A stretch of DNA of 64,000 nucleotides from the NCBI GenBank assembly GCA_965223435.1, contig CBDCWQ010000020.1, positions 62,001-126,000 of the forward strand, written 5' to 3'. Under the pieces are notes generated by a model. That model was given only the letters and a program-made list of their open reading frames with translations. It made no database searches and was not told where the DNA came from. The position numbers and the translations under genes are program-made. Within the stretch, counting starts at the first letter, position 1. Every line of letters starts with the position of its first letter. The stretch comes from CBDCWQ01 sp965223435 (GTDB lineage: Bacteria > Myxococcota > Kuafuiibacteriia > Kuafuiibacteriales > Kuafuiibacteriaceae). Positions 46,151-54,623 of the stretch are shown one piece after another.

Positions 46151-47263
46151 TTAGTTCTTGTGTTGTGCAGAGAGCTCAATTCGAGAGAAGAACCCCCCCG
46201 CAATCCATTCTCTGAACCAGACCATGACATCGCCCTCGCTTGAAGGTGCGTCCATCGAAGCCAGGCGGTCGAGGGCCTCGCCCAGGCGTTGTCCCTCAAG
46301 CAGCGCTTGGAGCACGGCGGCCATCGGTGGCGTAAAATCCATCCGCCACACGTTGAACCCGACGCGATAGATGGCGGTGGCCGTCTGGGAAGCCTCTGGG
46401 AGGGGGGGGCTGTGGCCCTCACGGGTTTGCTGCAAGAAGGCGTTGACCGGGTACTGGAAGTGGAGAAAACGAAGGGTTGTGCTTGGGTGGAACCGGATCA
46501 GTGGCCATCGACTGGCGTCTTCTTTTTGAATCGCGGTCAGCGAGCATGTGGGTTCGGCTTGGGCGTGCAGAACTTCGACCATGGACCATTCAAGTTGGGC
46601 AAGCTCGCTCAGAAAAGCGGCGTGCTCCAGCCAAGCCGATTGGGTTGCCACGAACGAAGCAAAATGCCGTCCATAACTGTTGAGGTTGGGGCGATCGGAT
46701 GGGTGGGCCTCAATGTAGTGTCGGGCAAGGGCTTCGAATCCGTTTTTGCCCAAGGCTTGTTCGGTGACCGGGTAGTCATCGGCTAGGCAACCGACCAGAC
46801 GCGCGTAATAGGCGAATTGGTAGATCTCGAGTCGCTCCGTTGCGCTTTGGCGGCGGTTGGGCGACACCAACTGCTCCACTTGCGCCGCGCCCAGCGCAGT
46901 TTGACGTTCTGCGGCGTCGGCGACACCTTTTTTGGCACTGACCGGGTGGGTGATGACTTCGCTAAACCACGCTTGCAGTTCCGCCAGCGAACCTCCGATG
47001 GCCTGCACGTTGCGATCGAGGGTTGTGGGTTCCGTCTGGTGAGGAGGGTTCGACGGGGCATCGTTTTGCCCTGCCGCGGAGGCCATCAGGGGGGTTGCGC
47101 TTGCGCGCTCTTGCCTGAAGTCTTCTTGCAATCTGCTGGCTTCGGGTACGGGCCCGCCGTCGGATCCAACCAGAGGTGCGCTGGCGTTCGAATGCGGGGG
47201 CTTGGCCTCTGGGGCCGTTCGGCGGGTTCGCCTGTGGGGTTGTTTGGCCATGGCTGCTCTCAA
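46151..47263 (-). CDS. bufC: BufC-like protein with DUF2063 N-terminal domain
   Basis: 370 residues. After an unusual Pro/Ala/Gln-rich extension of about 90 residues comes a DUF2063 (HvfC/BufC) domain (LAELQAWFSEVI, RLEIYQFAYYARLVGCLADD, YPVTEQALG, ARHYIEAHPSDRPNLNSYGR) and the C-terminal recognition module. In RiPP metallophore systems this partner protein binds the precursor peptide and cooperates with the MNIO enzyme BufB. It follows bufB after 45 bp. ATG 47251 is an alternative start. Confidence 0.85.
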   Translation of the reverse strand: MRAAMAKQPHRRTRRTAPEAKPPHSNASAPLVGSDGGPVPEASRLQEDFRQERASATPLMASAAGQNDAPSNPPHQTEPTTLDRNVQAIGGSLAELQAWFSEVITHPVSAKKGVADAAERQTALGAAQVEQLVSPNRRQSATERLEIYQFAYYARLVGCLADDYPVTEQALGKNGFEALARHYIEAHPSDRPNLNSYGRHFASFVATQSAWLEHAAFLSELAQLEWSMVEVLHAQAEPTCSLTAIQKEDASRWPLIRFHPSTTLRFLHFQYPVNAFLQQTREGHSPPLPEASQTATAIYRVGFNVWRMDFTPPMAAVLQALLEGQRLGEALDRLASMDAPSSEGDVMVWFREWIAGGFFSRIELSAQHKN

Positions 47264-47308
47264 GGGTGGAACTGGTCCTCGTGCTGGTCGTTCACGGGTG
47301 CCTCTGGA

Positions 47309-48214
47309 TCATGGCCGTTCATGGGAGGCCTCGGCACGGACGCCGTCGACCGGCGATGGGGCCGGGAGGGCTCGTGTTTTCGGAAAAATGGCAAATTGGT
47401 GGGCTTTGAGCGCTTCGGTGTGGGTATCTTCGAAACTTGGGATTTCGGCATCCCACTCCAAGAGCGTCGAGGCCCCGCCACAAAGCGCGTAGGCTTCTTT
47501 GAACAAGGCCCAGACGGGGTCGATGACCGGCCCGATGTGGGTGTCGACGATGTGGGTGTCCTCTCGGGTATGCCCGGCGACGTGAAATTGGACCACACGG
47601 TCCATCGGCAGCGCTCGAAGGTAGGTCAAGGGGTCAAAGCCATGATTGAAGGATGAAACAAACACGTTGTTGACGTCGAGGAGGAGCGCGCAGTCGGCTT
47701 CGACCGCAAGGGTTGCGAGGAAATCGTGTTCGGTCATGGTCGAGCCTGCAAACTCCGCATAACTTGATGGATTTTCCAGGAGGAGGGGCATTTCCAAAAA
47801 GTCTTGGACCTGCCGGATGCGCGCTTTGACGTGCGACAGGGCCTCGTCGGTGTAGGGCAGAGGCAAGAGATCGTGAACATCTTTGCCCAAGACCCCCGTC
47901 CAGCAAAGGTGGTCCGACAACCACCGCGCTTTTGATCTTTGGGCGAGTGCCTTGAGTTCTTTGAGGTATCCCCAGTTCAGGGGATCTGTAGAGCCAATGG
48001 ACATCGAGACCCCGTGCATCACCAGGGGGTAGCGCTCCCTCAGCTGGTCGAGCACGTACAGGGGCCTGCCATGGGTCTCCATAAAGTTCTCACTGATGAT
48101 CTCGAACCAATCGATGTCCGGCTCTTCGGCAAGAATATGGGGGTAGTGGCAAGTTCTAAGCCCGATGCCCACCCCGAGGTTCGGGAGGCTCCATCGATTG
48201 CCACAGATACTCAT
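47309..48214 (-). CDS. bufB: BufB-like DUF692 multinuclear non-haem iron oxygenase (MNIO)
   Basis: 301 residues with the TIM-barrel DUF692 sequence of MNIO enzymes, which modify cysteine in RiPP precursors. Metal-binding features follow in order: VMHGVSMS, FEIISENFM, WLSDHLCW, LLDVNNVFVSS, VVQFHVAGH, DTHIGPVIDPVWALF, and LLEWDAEIP. Together with bufC and the Cys-repeat gene bufA it forms a bufferin biosynthetic operon. A 338 bp gap (48215-48552) without a recognisable gene separates it from bufA, longer than usual. Confidence 0.92.
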   Translation of the reverse strand: MSICGNRWSLPNLGVGIGLRTCHYPHILAEEPDIDWFEIISENFMETHGRPLYVLDQLRERYPLVMHGVSMSIGSTDPLNWGYLKELKALAQRSKARWLSDHLCWTGVLGKDVHDLLPLPYTDEALSHVKARIRQVQDFLEMPLLLENPSSYAEFAGSTMTEHDFLATLAVEADCALLLDVNNVFVSSFNHGFDPLTYLRALPMDRVVQFHVAGHTREDTHIVDTHIGPVIDPVWALFKEAYALCGGASTLLEWDAEIPSFEDTHTEALKAHQFAIFPKTRALPAPSPVDGVRAEASHERP

Positions 48215-48552
48215 TCGCTGTTTCTAGCGCGGGCCCCCCGAGATGGCCAGAGGTTCGATCCCCAATCTTCCAGGCGTCTTCCGAGAACCCCCGAAACCTT
48301 GGAGCCATCATCCGAAATAGGTCAGCTCGAAGGCGCGCGTTTTCGAAACCATGATGAAGAAGGCCCTTGGGTTGCGACGGCGCACGAGATGAGCGACCGG
48401 AGCGGGGTAGTGGGGGTGGCGCGCACGATGGTGCGCTGCGTGGGTTTGGCCCAAAGCGGACTGAATGTTTGGTGGCGGCAAAGCCGACCCACCCATTGTT
48501 CGCGCTGACGTGCGCGGCACACGCTCAGTGGGGCCCGGTGAACGCCTATGAA

Positions 48553-48924
48553 TCAGCTGACCTGGCAGCCGCCTTGTCCCTTGCAGGCATTTTGTCCTTT
48601 GCAGGCGTGTTTCCCTTCAACCTGGCAGCCACCTTGCCCTTTGCAGGCATTTTGTCCTTTGCAAGCGTGTTTTCCGGTGGCGCAGCCGCCTTGTCCTTTG
48701 CAAGCATTCTGCCCTTTGCAGGCGTGTTTTCCTTCTACGGCGCAGCCGCCTTGGCCTTTACACCCGTTCATCCCTTTGCAGGCGTGCTTTTCCACGTCCG
48801 TGGTGGGCGCCGACGCTGCCGATGTGGAGGTCCCGGACTGTGATGTTGTGCTCGAGCAGGCCGTGGCCCCCCCCATCAGCATTCCGGAAATAGCTGCAAC
48901 GACTAGCGGATTGCTCTTCTTCAT
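48553..48924 (-). CDS. bufA: Bufferin-type metallophore precursor with four Cys-rich repeats
   Basis: 123 residues. A signal peptide (PLVVAAISGMLMGGATAC) is followed by a Ser/Thr-rich linker, then four repeats of 19-20 residues with the core KHACKGQNACKGQGGC (first copy KHACKGMNGCKGQGGC). Each unit has three Cys, twelve in all. The CKG-x-NACKG-x-GGC pattern is that of BufA2-type periplasmic bufferins, whose cysteines are converted by BufB/BufC and bind copper or similar metals. The multiplied repeat gives a multi-core precursor. AAGGGA lies 12 bases before the ATG. Confidence 0.85.
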   Translation of the reverse strand: MKKSNPLVVAAISGMLMGGATACSSTTSQSGTSTSAASAPTTDVEKHACKGMNGCKGQGGCAVEGKHACKGQNACKGQGGCATGKHACKGQNACKGQGGCQVEGKHACKGQNACKGQGGCQVS

Positions 48925-49252
48925 CTTATTGTTTCCCTTGTCTTTCTTGGCCTAATCAAAGATTGCGCGATACGCGGATTCCCAAGTCGAATCGAGTGTT
49001 CACCTGGCGCTCGAACGTACGGCCGAGCCCCCAGCTGTTACCGAGGGCCCGTACACACTACAGATTGAGGCTGAATACAAGCCCCGCTCAGGGCCGAGGC
49101 CGGCCCGACAATCATCCGATGGGATTGCCCACCATGGGCTGGGCGTCTTACCTGGGGCGAACCTTCCCAAGAGGCTCGAATCTCCCGGTTACGGCCCAAA
49201 CCTCGCCCGAAAATCCGGTATCCAGATGTCGCCGGCAGAAGTCATGATGGTT

Positions 49253-49568
49253 TTCCAGCGCGAAATTTTGCCCGGTGGTGTTCGCGCGAGGAGGGCGCAT
49301 ATCGCCTATCTGCAACCGACGAGCCAACGGGACCGCGGACGGCACCGGGCGAAAGCGCCGCCGCAAGACCGTTAGGACTGCTGCCGGGCACTAGTACCCC
49401 TTGCCGGAAGTTCGTTCCGCGTTTTCGCCGAGTCATCGTTTTTCCTGGTGGTGGCGCGAGGAGGGCGCATAGTCTGCCTATGCAACCGAGGAGAGCGAAG
49501 CGGCGACGCCAGCAGGGAGGACGAGGGCCGGCGAAAACCGGGAGCGAACTTCCGGCAAGGGGTACTAG
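49253..49568. repeat. Pair of related structured repeats, including a 40 bp inverted repeat
   Basis: Arms at 49391-49430 and 49529-49568 are complementary with three mismatches (both begin/end with CTAGTACCCCTTGCCGGAAG). The 98-base loop contains GCGCGAGGAGGGCGCATA and GCCTATGCAACCGA, which recur in the same order at 49283-49320 in a second, diverged copy. The right arm contains the stop codon of the NtrC-like gene (49565). The wider gap 48925-49564 holds no certain gene; a leftward segment near 48963-49080 could be the decayed end of a beta-barrel gene. Confidence 0.8.
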
Positions 49569-50950
49569 GCGCCCTGTCGCCGGACCAGGTCGACCTGCAG
49601 CTTTTTCAGCTTTTCAATGAGGGTCGTGCGTTTCATGTGGAGAATCTTGGCCGCTTGACTCTTGTTGCCACCCGTTCGCTCCAGGGCAGCCTCGATGAGC
49701 GATTGCTCCACTGCGCGCACCGTTTCGCTCAGGCTCTTTCCATGGCCCACTTCCAATAGATCCTTGCCGTTCGGCATGCGAACGACCGTTCCACATTGCG
49801 CGTTCCCACCGCTCTCGCTGAGGGCGTCAATAAAGTGGTTGGGCTCGATTTTCTTCGTGGGCTCGACGATCACCGCCATGCGCTCCACCAAGCTCTCCAG
49901 CTCGCGGATATTTCCCGGCCACAGATGGCTCCGGAGGGCCGACATCGCTTCATCCGAAAATGTGGGCAATTCGTTCCCGATTTTCTCCGCAACCCGGCGA
50001 AGAAAGTGCTGTACCAGAATAGGGATATCCTCGGGCCTATCGCGGAGGGGGACCATTCGGAGGCTGGCGACGTTGAGCCGGTAGTAGAGTTCCCTTCGGA
50101 AGCCGGTGAGGCCCAAGAGGTCTTGGCTGGCGGCCGCGATGATCCGAACGTCGATGGCTCTTGGCCGCGGGCTTCCCACGGGTTGGCAGGTCCCGTTTTC
50201 GAGGACTTGCAAGAGCTTGGCCTGGAGCTCAGGCTCTAAGGCTTCGATCCCGTTCAGGAAGAGGGTGCCCTTGTCCGCCTGTTCCATCTTGCCGGGCACG
50301 ACCCGGGTGGACCCCATGAGGGCACCCTCTACATGGCCAAAGAGCTCCCGTTCGAGAAGGGGGCCGGGGACCGCGTTGCAGCGGACTTCATAGAACGGGC
50401 CATTGGCCCGTCGTGAGAGTCGCCAGATTTCCCGGGCGACGCTGCTTTTTCCGGTACCTCGTTCTCCCTGGATCAGGACCGAGGAGTTGGCTTGGGCGAT
50501 GCGGTTCACGGACTCGATCAGGGGCTCAAGCCAGTGGCGAGAGCCGACCAATGATACTGCAGTCTTACCTTTGACTCGCGGGGTCCCTCCGAGCTCGGTG
50601 ATCGCTTCCAGGGTATGGCGCAGCTGCTCGACGCTTACGGGTTTTTCGAGAAAATCAACCGCGCCGTGCTTCATCGCATCGACGGCCACTGAAACGGACC
50701 CGTATCCGGTCAGCATCACAAACGGGGGAGGCGGTTCCAGCGTGGCCGCGAAACGAAGCAGATCAAGGCCATCGACTTTGGGGACATGCAGATCACAAAG
50801 CACGGCATCGAAGCTGTGTTCTTGCAGAAGGCGGATCGCGGCGTCACCGTCCTCCGTCGCCTGGACTTGATAGCCCACGCGCTCCAAACCACGGGCCACA
50901 AACCGACGCATGTGGGCGTCGTCATCAACTAAGAGGACCTGCTTTGCCAT
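49565..50950 (-). CDS. NtrC-family response regulator with degenerate ATPase and GAFTGA motifs
   Basis: ATG 50950 (GAAGGGAAG upstream) gives 461 residues. The receiver is intact: VDDDAHMRR, DAVLCDLHVPKVDG, VMLTGYG, DFLEKPV. The AAA+ core keeps Walker A GERGTGKSS, but the GAFTGA loop reads GALMGS and Walker B reads GTLFLNGIEAL where family members have GTLFLDEI, so both acidic residues are lost. A Fis-type helix-turn-helix ends the protein (KSQAAKILHMKRTTLIEKLK). It is therefore unlikely to hydrolyse ATP or open sigma54 complexes in the usual way. Its stop lies inside an inverted repeat. No histidine kinase is adjacent. Confidence 0.9.
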   Translation of the reverse strand: MAKQVLLVDDDAHMRRFVARGLERVGYQVQATEDGDAAIRLLQEHSFDAVLCDLHVPKVDGLDLLRFAATLEPPPPFVMLTGYGSVSVAVDAMKHGAVDFLEKPVSVEQLRHTLEAITELGGTPRVKGKTAVSLVGSRHWLEPLIESVNRIAQANSSVLIQGERGTGKSSVAREIWRLSRRANGPFYEVRCNAVPGPLLERELFGHVEGALMGSTRVVPGKMEQADKGTLFLNGIEALEPELQAKLLQVLENGTCQPVGSPRPRAIDVRIIAAASQDLLGLTGFRRELYYRLNVASLRMVPLRDRPEDIPILVQHFLRRVAEKIGNELPTFSDEAMSALRSHLWPGNIRELESLVERMAVIVEPTKKIEPNHFIDALSESGGNAQCGTVVRMPNGKDLLEVGHGKSLSETVRAVEQSLIEAALERTGGNKSQAAKILHMKRTTLIEKLKKLQVDLVRRQGA

Positions 50951-51214
50951 CCGCTTCCCTTCACTTTCAGGTCGCCCACTCCCGTCTGGTGGCCAGGTCG
51001 GAACGCGACTCGTTGGTGGGTGACTTGCGTCGTCCCAGTGTGACAAAGTGGGATACACTTTTTCGATATCCCGACGCTCGTGCCGCGTTGCCGGTTTTCG
51101 CAATTCTTACTGAAGTCGCCCCCAAGACATTCCAACCTAGGGACGACTCTAGTCAATGGTGTTAGATCCGGATCTGACCTGACCCCCCTCGAACGCCCCG
51201 ATCCAATGGCCAGG

Positions 51215-52228
51215 TTATGGGCGCTTTTTCTCCCGAATGTGGGTGGAGTTGGCATGTTGGAGCCGGTTAGGGGAGGAATCGGGATCAGCAGCTTGCCGAA
51301 GCACAGCCTCGGCGTTGCGCCTGATGGCCTCGGGCCCGTTGCGGGCGAGGGCCGTGCCCTTCAGGAGCTCGAACAAAACGTCGTGTTTGGACGGATCGGT
51401 GAAGGTCGTCCGGTCGGGGAACCGAAGCCCCTCTCGAGGCGCGAAACGCGGCTCCTGACTGGTTTTGGCAAATTTGTTCCATGGGCAGACTTCTTGGCAA
51501 ACGTCACACCCCGCCACCCAGCCGTGAAGTTTGGGTTCTTCGGTCGGGAAATCACCCCGATGTTCTACGTTCCAAGTGGTAATGCATCGCCGGGCGTCGA
51601 GGACGTAGGGTTCAACAAACGCATCGGTCGGGCACGCGTCGAGGCATCGGGTGCATGAACCGCACCGATCCGGGTGGGGCGCGTCGTACACGAACTCGAT
51701 GTCCGTGATCAGCGAAGCCAAAAAGGTATAGGTGCCCAATTCGGGAGATATGGCCATCGTTGACTTGCCGACCCATCCCACGCCCGCGCGGGCGGCCCAT
51801 GCGCGTTCGAGGACCGCCGATGTATCGACTGAAGGATGAACCTTGGCCTGGGGCGCGAATCGAAGGATGCGTTTTCGAAGCTTACGCACCCGTCGCTGGA
51901 TGATTCGATGATAGTCGTCACCGGTGGCGTAGCGTGACACTTTGAGCGGGCCTTCGGGGTGAACGTCTGGCTGGAAGTACGATGTCGCCAACGCCACGAC
52001 GGATCGTGCTCCAGGCACGAGACGGGCCGGATCGGTCCGTGCCTCGGCCGTTCGGGACATGTAGTCCATGCCTTGGCCGAAGCCGCGCTCGAGCCACGCC
52101 CGCAGTTTTTGTTCGGGGTCGATATTCCCCGCGGGGGCGAACCCAACTTTTTCGAAGCCAAGCGTGTGGGCGTACTCACGGATCTCTTGGGTCCAGGCTG
52201 AACGTGGGTGGTGGTTTTCTTGAGTCAT
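51215..52228 (-). CDS. queG: Epoxyqueuosine reductase
   Basis: 337 residues. Cobalamin- and Fe-S-dependent enzyme that makes the last step of queuosine in tRNA. The motifs are complete: LGFEKVGFAPA, the substrate region WAARAGVGWVGKSTM, two [4Fe-4S] clusters with CGSCTRCLDACP and CDVCQEVCPWN, plus RCITTWNVEHRG. Length fits the short QueG class without HEAT repeats. Stand-alone gene with no other que genes nearby. Confidence 0.96.
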   Translation of the reverse strand: MTQENHHPRSAWTQEIREYAHTLGFEKVGFAPAGNIDPEQKLRAWLERGFGQGMDYMSRTAEARTDPARLVPGARSVVALATSYFQPDVHPEGPLKVSRYATGDDYHRIIQRRVRKLRKRILRFAPQAKVHPSVDTSAVLERAWAARAGVGWVGKSTMAISPELGTYTFLASLITDIEFVYDAPHPDRCGSCTRCLDACPTDAFVEPYVLDARRCITTWNVEHRGDFPTEEPKLHGWVAGCDVCQEVCPWNKFAKTSQEPRFAPREGLRFPDRTTFTDPSKHDVLFELLKGTALARNGPEAIRRNAEAVLRQAADPDSSPNRLQHANSTHIREKKRP

Positions 52229-52293
52229 TCGTTTTTTCTCACCGTACCATCCAAGCGCTTATGTGCCCGGCCGGAAATAGCTCGCACGCGCGC

Positions 52294-52683
52294 ATGAGTA
52301 CGGAGACGTGGTACGAAACGCGTCGTGCGCGGGCACGATTTCGTGAGGCTTTTCATCAAGATAAGAAACCGATTCTGAGGCCGGCTCCAGTATGGGGCCC
52401 ACAAAAGCCAATATGTCCCGAAGACTGTGGCGTTGACCATCGGCGTCCTGGACATCCTAAAAAAGCTGCGAATGATTCGCGATTTCCGCCCAGCCGTACT
52501 AGGGTCTTTGGAGGGGATTTTCGCGTGATCTTGAGTCAAGTTTTGGAGTCAATGGGATTTCGGAGTCAACCTTTTTGGGCCCGGGCCGAAGTGAATGTGG
52601 CCCATCCGTGTGCGGGGGCCCTGGTTTCACACGTGGAAGTTGGCCCGGGGGCGGCCCCGGCGAGGACGATCCTATGGGTTTAG
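52294..52683 (+). CDS. Short hypothetical protein upstream of tatT (uncertain)
   Basis: A 129-codon frame from ATG 52294 overlaps the tatT start by 10 bp. It has a basic N-terminus, a KPICPEDCGVDH segment with two Cys, and a C-terminal stretch (FWARAEVNVAHPCAGALVSH) with beta-like character. No Shine-Dalgarno or family is recognised. The gap 52229-52673 would otherwise be empty. Confidence 0.3.
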   Translation: MSTETWYETRRARARFREAFHQDKKPILRPAPVWGPQKPICPEDCGVDHRRPGHPKKAANDSRFPPSRTRVFGGDFRVILSQVLESMGFRSQPFWARAEVNVAHPCAGALVSHVEVGPGAAPARTILWV

Positions 52684-53576
52684 GGCTTAGGGCGTTGTGT
52701 TTTCTTTTCGTGGGCGCCGGTGCGTGTTCTGCGGGCCGGACCGCCGCGTGGGAACGCGCACGTACGCTGGAGTCGGGTTCGGCGCCAAAAGTTTCTGGAG
52801 CGAAGGTGCTCGGCTTGTTGTCAGAGGCGAAGACCGAATGGGCTCGTCGTGACGACGAGAGCGCGCTCCTTGGGGCCATCCAAAAATGGGAGGAGGCCCA
52901 CCAGGGGGACCCGCATAACCCCGTCCCGCTGCTTGCCTTGTCCCGGGCCTACTATTTTAAAGCCGACGCATTTTTGGCGCATAGCCAGCAGGGCGAAAAG
53001 GCAGAGCTTGAGGCCTACCAAAAAGGGGTCGACTACGGTGAACGTGCGCTCCTCCTTTTCGAGCCGGAATTTGAACAAAAGATGAGAGCGGGAGATGATT
53101 TCGAGGCGGCCATTTCAGGGATCAATCGAGCTGGTGTTCCGGCTGCTTATTGGTACTGCGTCAACCTTGGACGTTTCGCCTCCAAAAAGGGTTTGGCTCA
53201 GCGTCTTTTCTATAAGGACAAACTCAGGGCAGCGATGGAGCGCATCCTCGAGATCGCGCCCGAATTTTTCTACGGGGCCGCCGATCGGTACTTGGGCGCC
53301 TTTTACGCGTTGTTGCCGTCCATCGCCGGCAAAGATCTGGCGCGTTCGAGTACACACTTTGAGGCTTCGCTGAAGCGGGCGCCCCAATATCTTCCGACCC
53401 GGGTCGTCAAGGCCGAATTCTTGGCGGTCGAACAAGATGACGAGGCGCTCTATCGACGGTTGCTGGGCGAGGTGCTTGAAGCGCCGGATACGGACAATGA
53501 AGATATTGCGCCGGAAAATCGGGCGGCTAAGCGCGCCGCCAAAAAGATGCTTCGCGACATCGACGAAGTTTTCTGA
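52674..53576 (+). CDS. tatT: TRAP-associated TatT-like lipoprotein
   Basis: ATG 52674 (GAGG eight bases upstream) gives 300 residues with a lipoprotein signal (CFLFVGAGAC). The mature part is all-helical, TPR-like, with the TatT signature regions (LLALSRAYYFKADAFLAH, AAYWYCVNLGRFASKKG, GAADRYLGAFYALLPS). TatT (Tp0956-type) proteins form rings with the TRAP substrate-binding protein in the periplasm and are thought to pass hydrophobic ligands. It leads the operon tatT-dctP-dctQ-dctM. Confidence 0.85.
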   Translation: MGLGLRALCFLFVGAGACSAGRTAAWERARTLESGSAPKVSGAKVLGLLSEAKTEWARRDDESALLGAIQKWEEAHQGDPHNPVPLLALSRAYYFKADAFLAHSQQGEKAELEAYQKGVDYGERALLLFEPEFEQKMRAGDDFEAAISGINRAGVPAAYWYCVNLGRFASKKGLAQRLFYKDKLRAAMERILEIAPEFFYGAADRYLGAFYALLPSIAGKDLARSSTHFEASLKRAPQYLPTRVVKAEFLAVEQDDEALYRRLLGEVLEAPDTDNEDIAPENRAAKRAAKKMLRDIDEVF

Positions 53577-53597
53577 ATCCACACCAAAGGGAACCCA

Positions 53598-54623
53598 ATG
53601 CAAAAGGCTGTTTTTGTTCTTTTTATAGGGCTGTCGCTGTTCCTACCCGAAAGCTCTACTGCCAGGGCGGCGGAAAAGGTGGTGGCGAAGGTGGGGACCG
53701 TCGCACCCGAGGGCACCCCTTGGTCTTTGTTGTTGAAGCGTATGAAGAACCGTTTCAAAACCCTGTCGGAAGGAAAGATCAAGCTCAAGGTCTACTTTGG
53801 TGGCCGCCTCGGCGGAGAAAAGGAAATGGTTCGCGAGACCCGTCGGGGGCGCATCCAAATGTTTGGCGGCTCGACGGCGGCCTTGGCCACCATTGTCCCC
53901 GAGCTCTACGTCTTGGAGTCACCGTTTCTCTTTGAATCGGACGAAGAAGCCGACTTCGTTTTGGACCGCCATGCGAGGCCTCACGTGCGCACTCTTTTGG
54001 CCTCCAAGGGGTTTGTGTTTTACCAGTGGGCAGAAAATGGATGGCACGGTCTTGCGCTGAAAGGCGGTTGCGTTCGTCAGCTGTCGGACCTCCGGGCGAA
54101 AAAGCTGAGAAGCCAGGAAGCCAGGATCCATTTGGATACGTTTAAGGCGTGGGGCGCCAACCCCATCGAGATGTCGGTCCCTGAAGTTCTTCCAGCTCTC
54201 AAACAAGGTACCGTGGACGGTTTTTCGAACACGCCCCTGTTTGCCTTTGCGACCAGTTGGTACCAGGGGGTTGAGTCCTACACCTTGAGCAACCACATCT
54301 ACCAGCCGGGGTTGATCGTGTACTCCAAGAAGTGGCTGGACAAGCAGGATAAGGTGCTCAGGAGCGTGCTTCTCGGAGGCGTGATCAAAGACGAGGCCTT
54401 CGGTCGTCGCGGCGTTCGCTCGATTCGCAAGGGGCTGCTCGAGAATTTCACCCGGGCGAAGATCAGCGTTTGCAAGACAAGCCCGAAATTGCGAAAAGAG
54501 ATGAAGGCGGCCACGGCGTCGATCTTCAAGAAGTACCGCGCGGAGGCCAGCCCCAAGGGCCGCGCCCTTTTTGATGCCATTGTCGAAGGAAAGCGGATGT
54601 GGGCCGCGAAGAAGCAAAAGTAG
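53598..54623 (+). CDS. dctP: TRAP transporter substrate-binding protein (DctP family)
   Basis: 341 residues with a signal peptide (AVFVLFIGLSLFLPESSTARA). DctP fold features: KVGTVAPEGTPWS, LKVYFGGRLGGEKEMVRETR, LYVLESPFLFESDEEADFVL, RAKKLRSQEA-type hinge region with Arg, and QGTVDGFSNTP. The last motif usually reads QTGLIDA, consistent with the TatP subfamily used with TatT. It captures the ligand in the periplasm and hands it to the DctQM permease. It follows tatT after 21 bp. Confidence 0.94.
   Translation: MQKAVFVLFIGLSLFLPESSTARAAEKVVAKVGTVAPEGTPWSLLLKRMKNRFKTLSEGKIKLKVYFGGRLGGEKEMVRETRRGRIQMFGGSTAALATIVPELYVLESPFLFESDEEADFVLDRHARPHVRTLLASKGFVFYQWAENGWHGLALKGGCVRQLSDLRAKKLRSQEARIHLDTFKAWGANPIEMSVPEVLPALKQGTVDGFSNTPLFAFATSWYQGVESYTLSNHIYQPGLIVYSKKWLDKQDKVLRSVLLGGVIKDEAFGRRGVRSIRKGLLENFTRAKISVCKTSPKLRKEMKAATASIFKKYRAEASPKGRALFDAIVEGKRMWAAKKQK

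Noticed and set aside
45599..46243. Open frames encoding (Arg-Gly)n, (Val-Asp)n and (Ser-Thr)n through the GTGGAC array
   Set aside because: Any hexamer repeat without stops gives long frames in several phases; flanks show no coding features or ribosome site.
48963..49080. Leftward remnant of an outer-membrane beta-barrel (words such as NTRFDLGIRVSRNL)
   Set aside because: Only about 38 codons with one in-frame stop upstream and no terminal Phe; too little to call a pseudogene.
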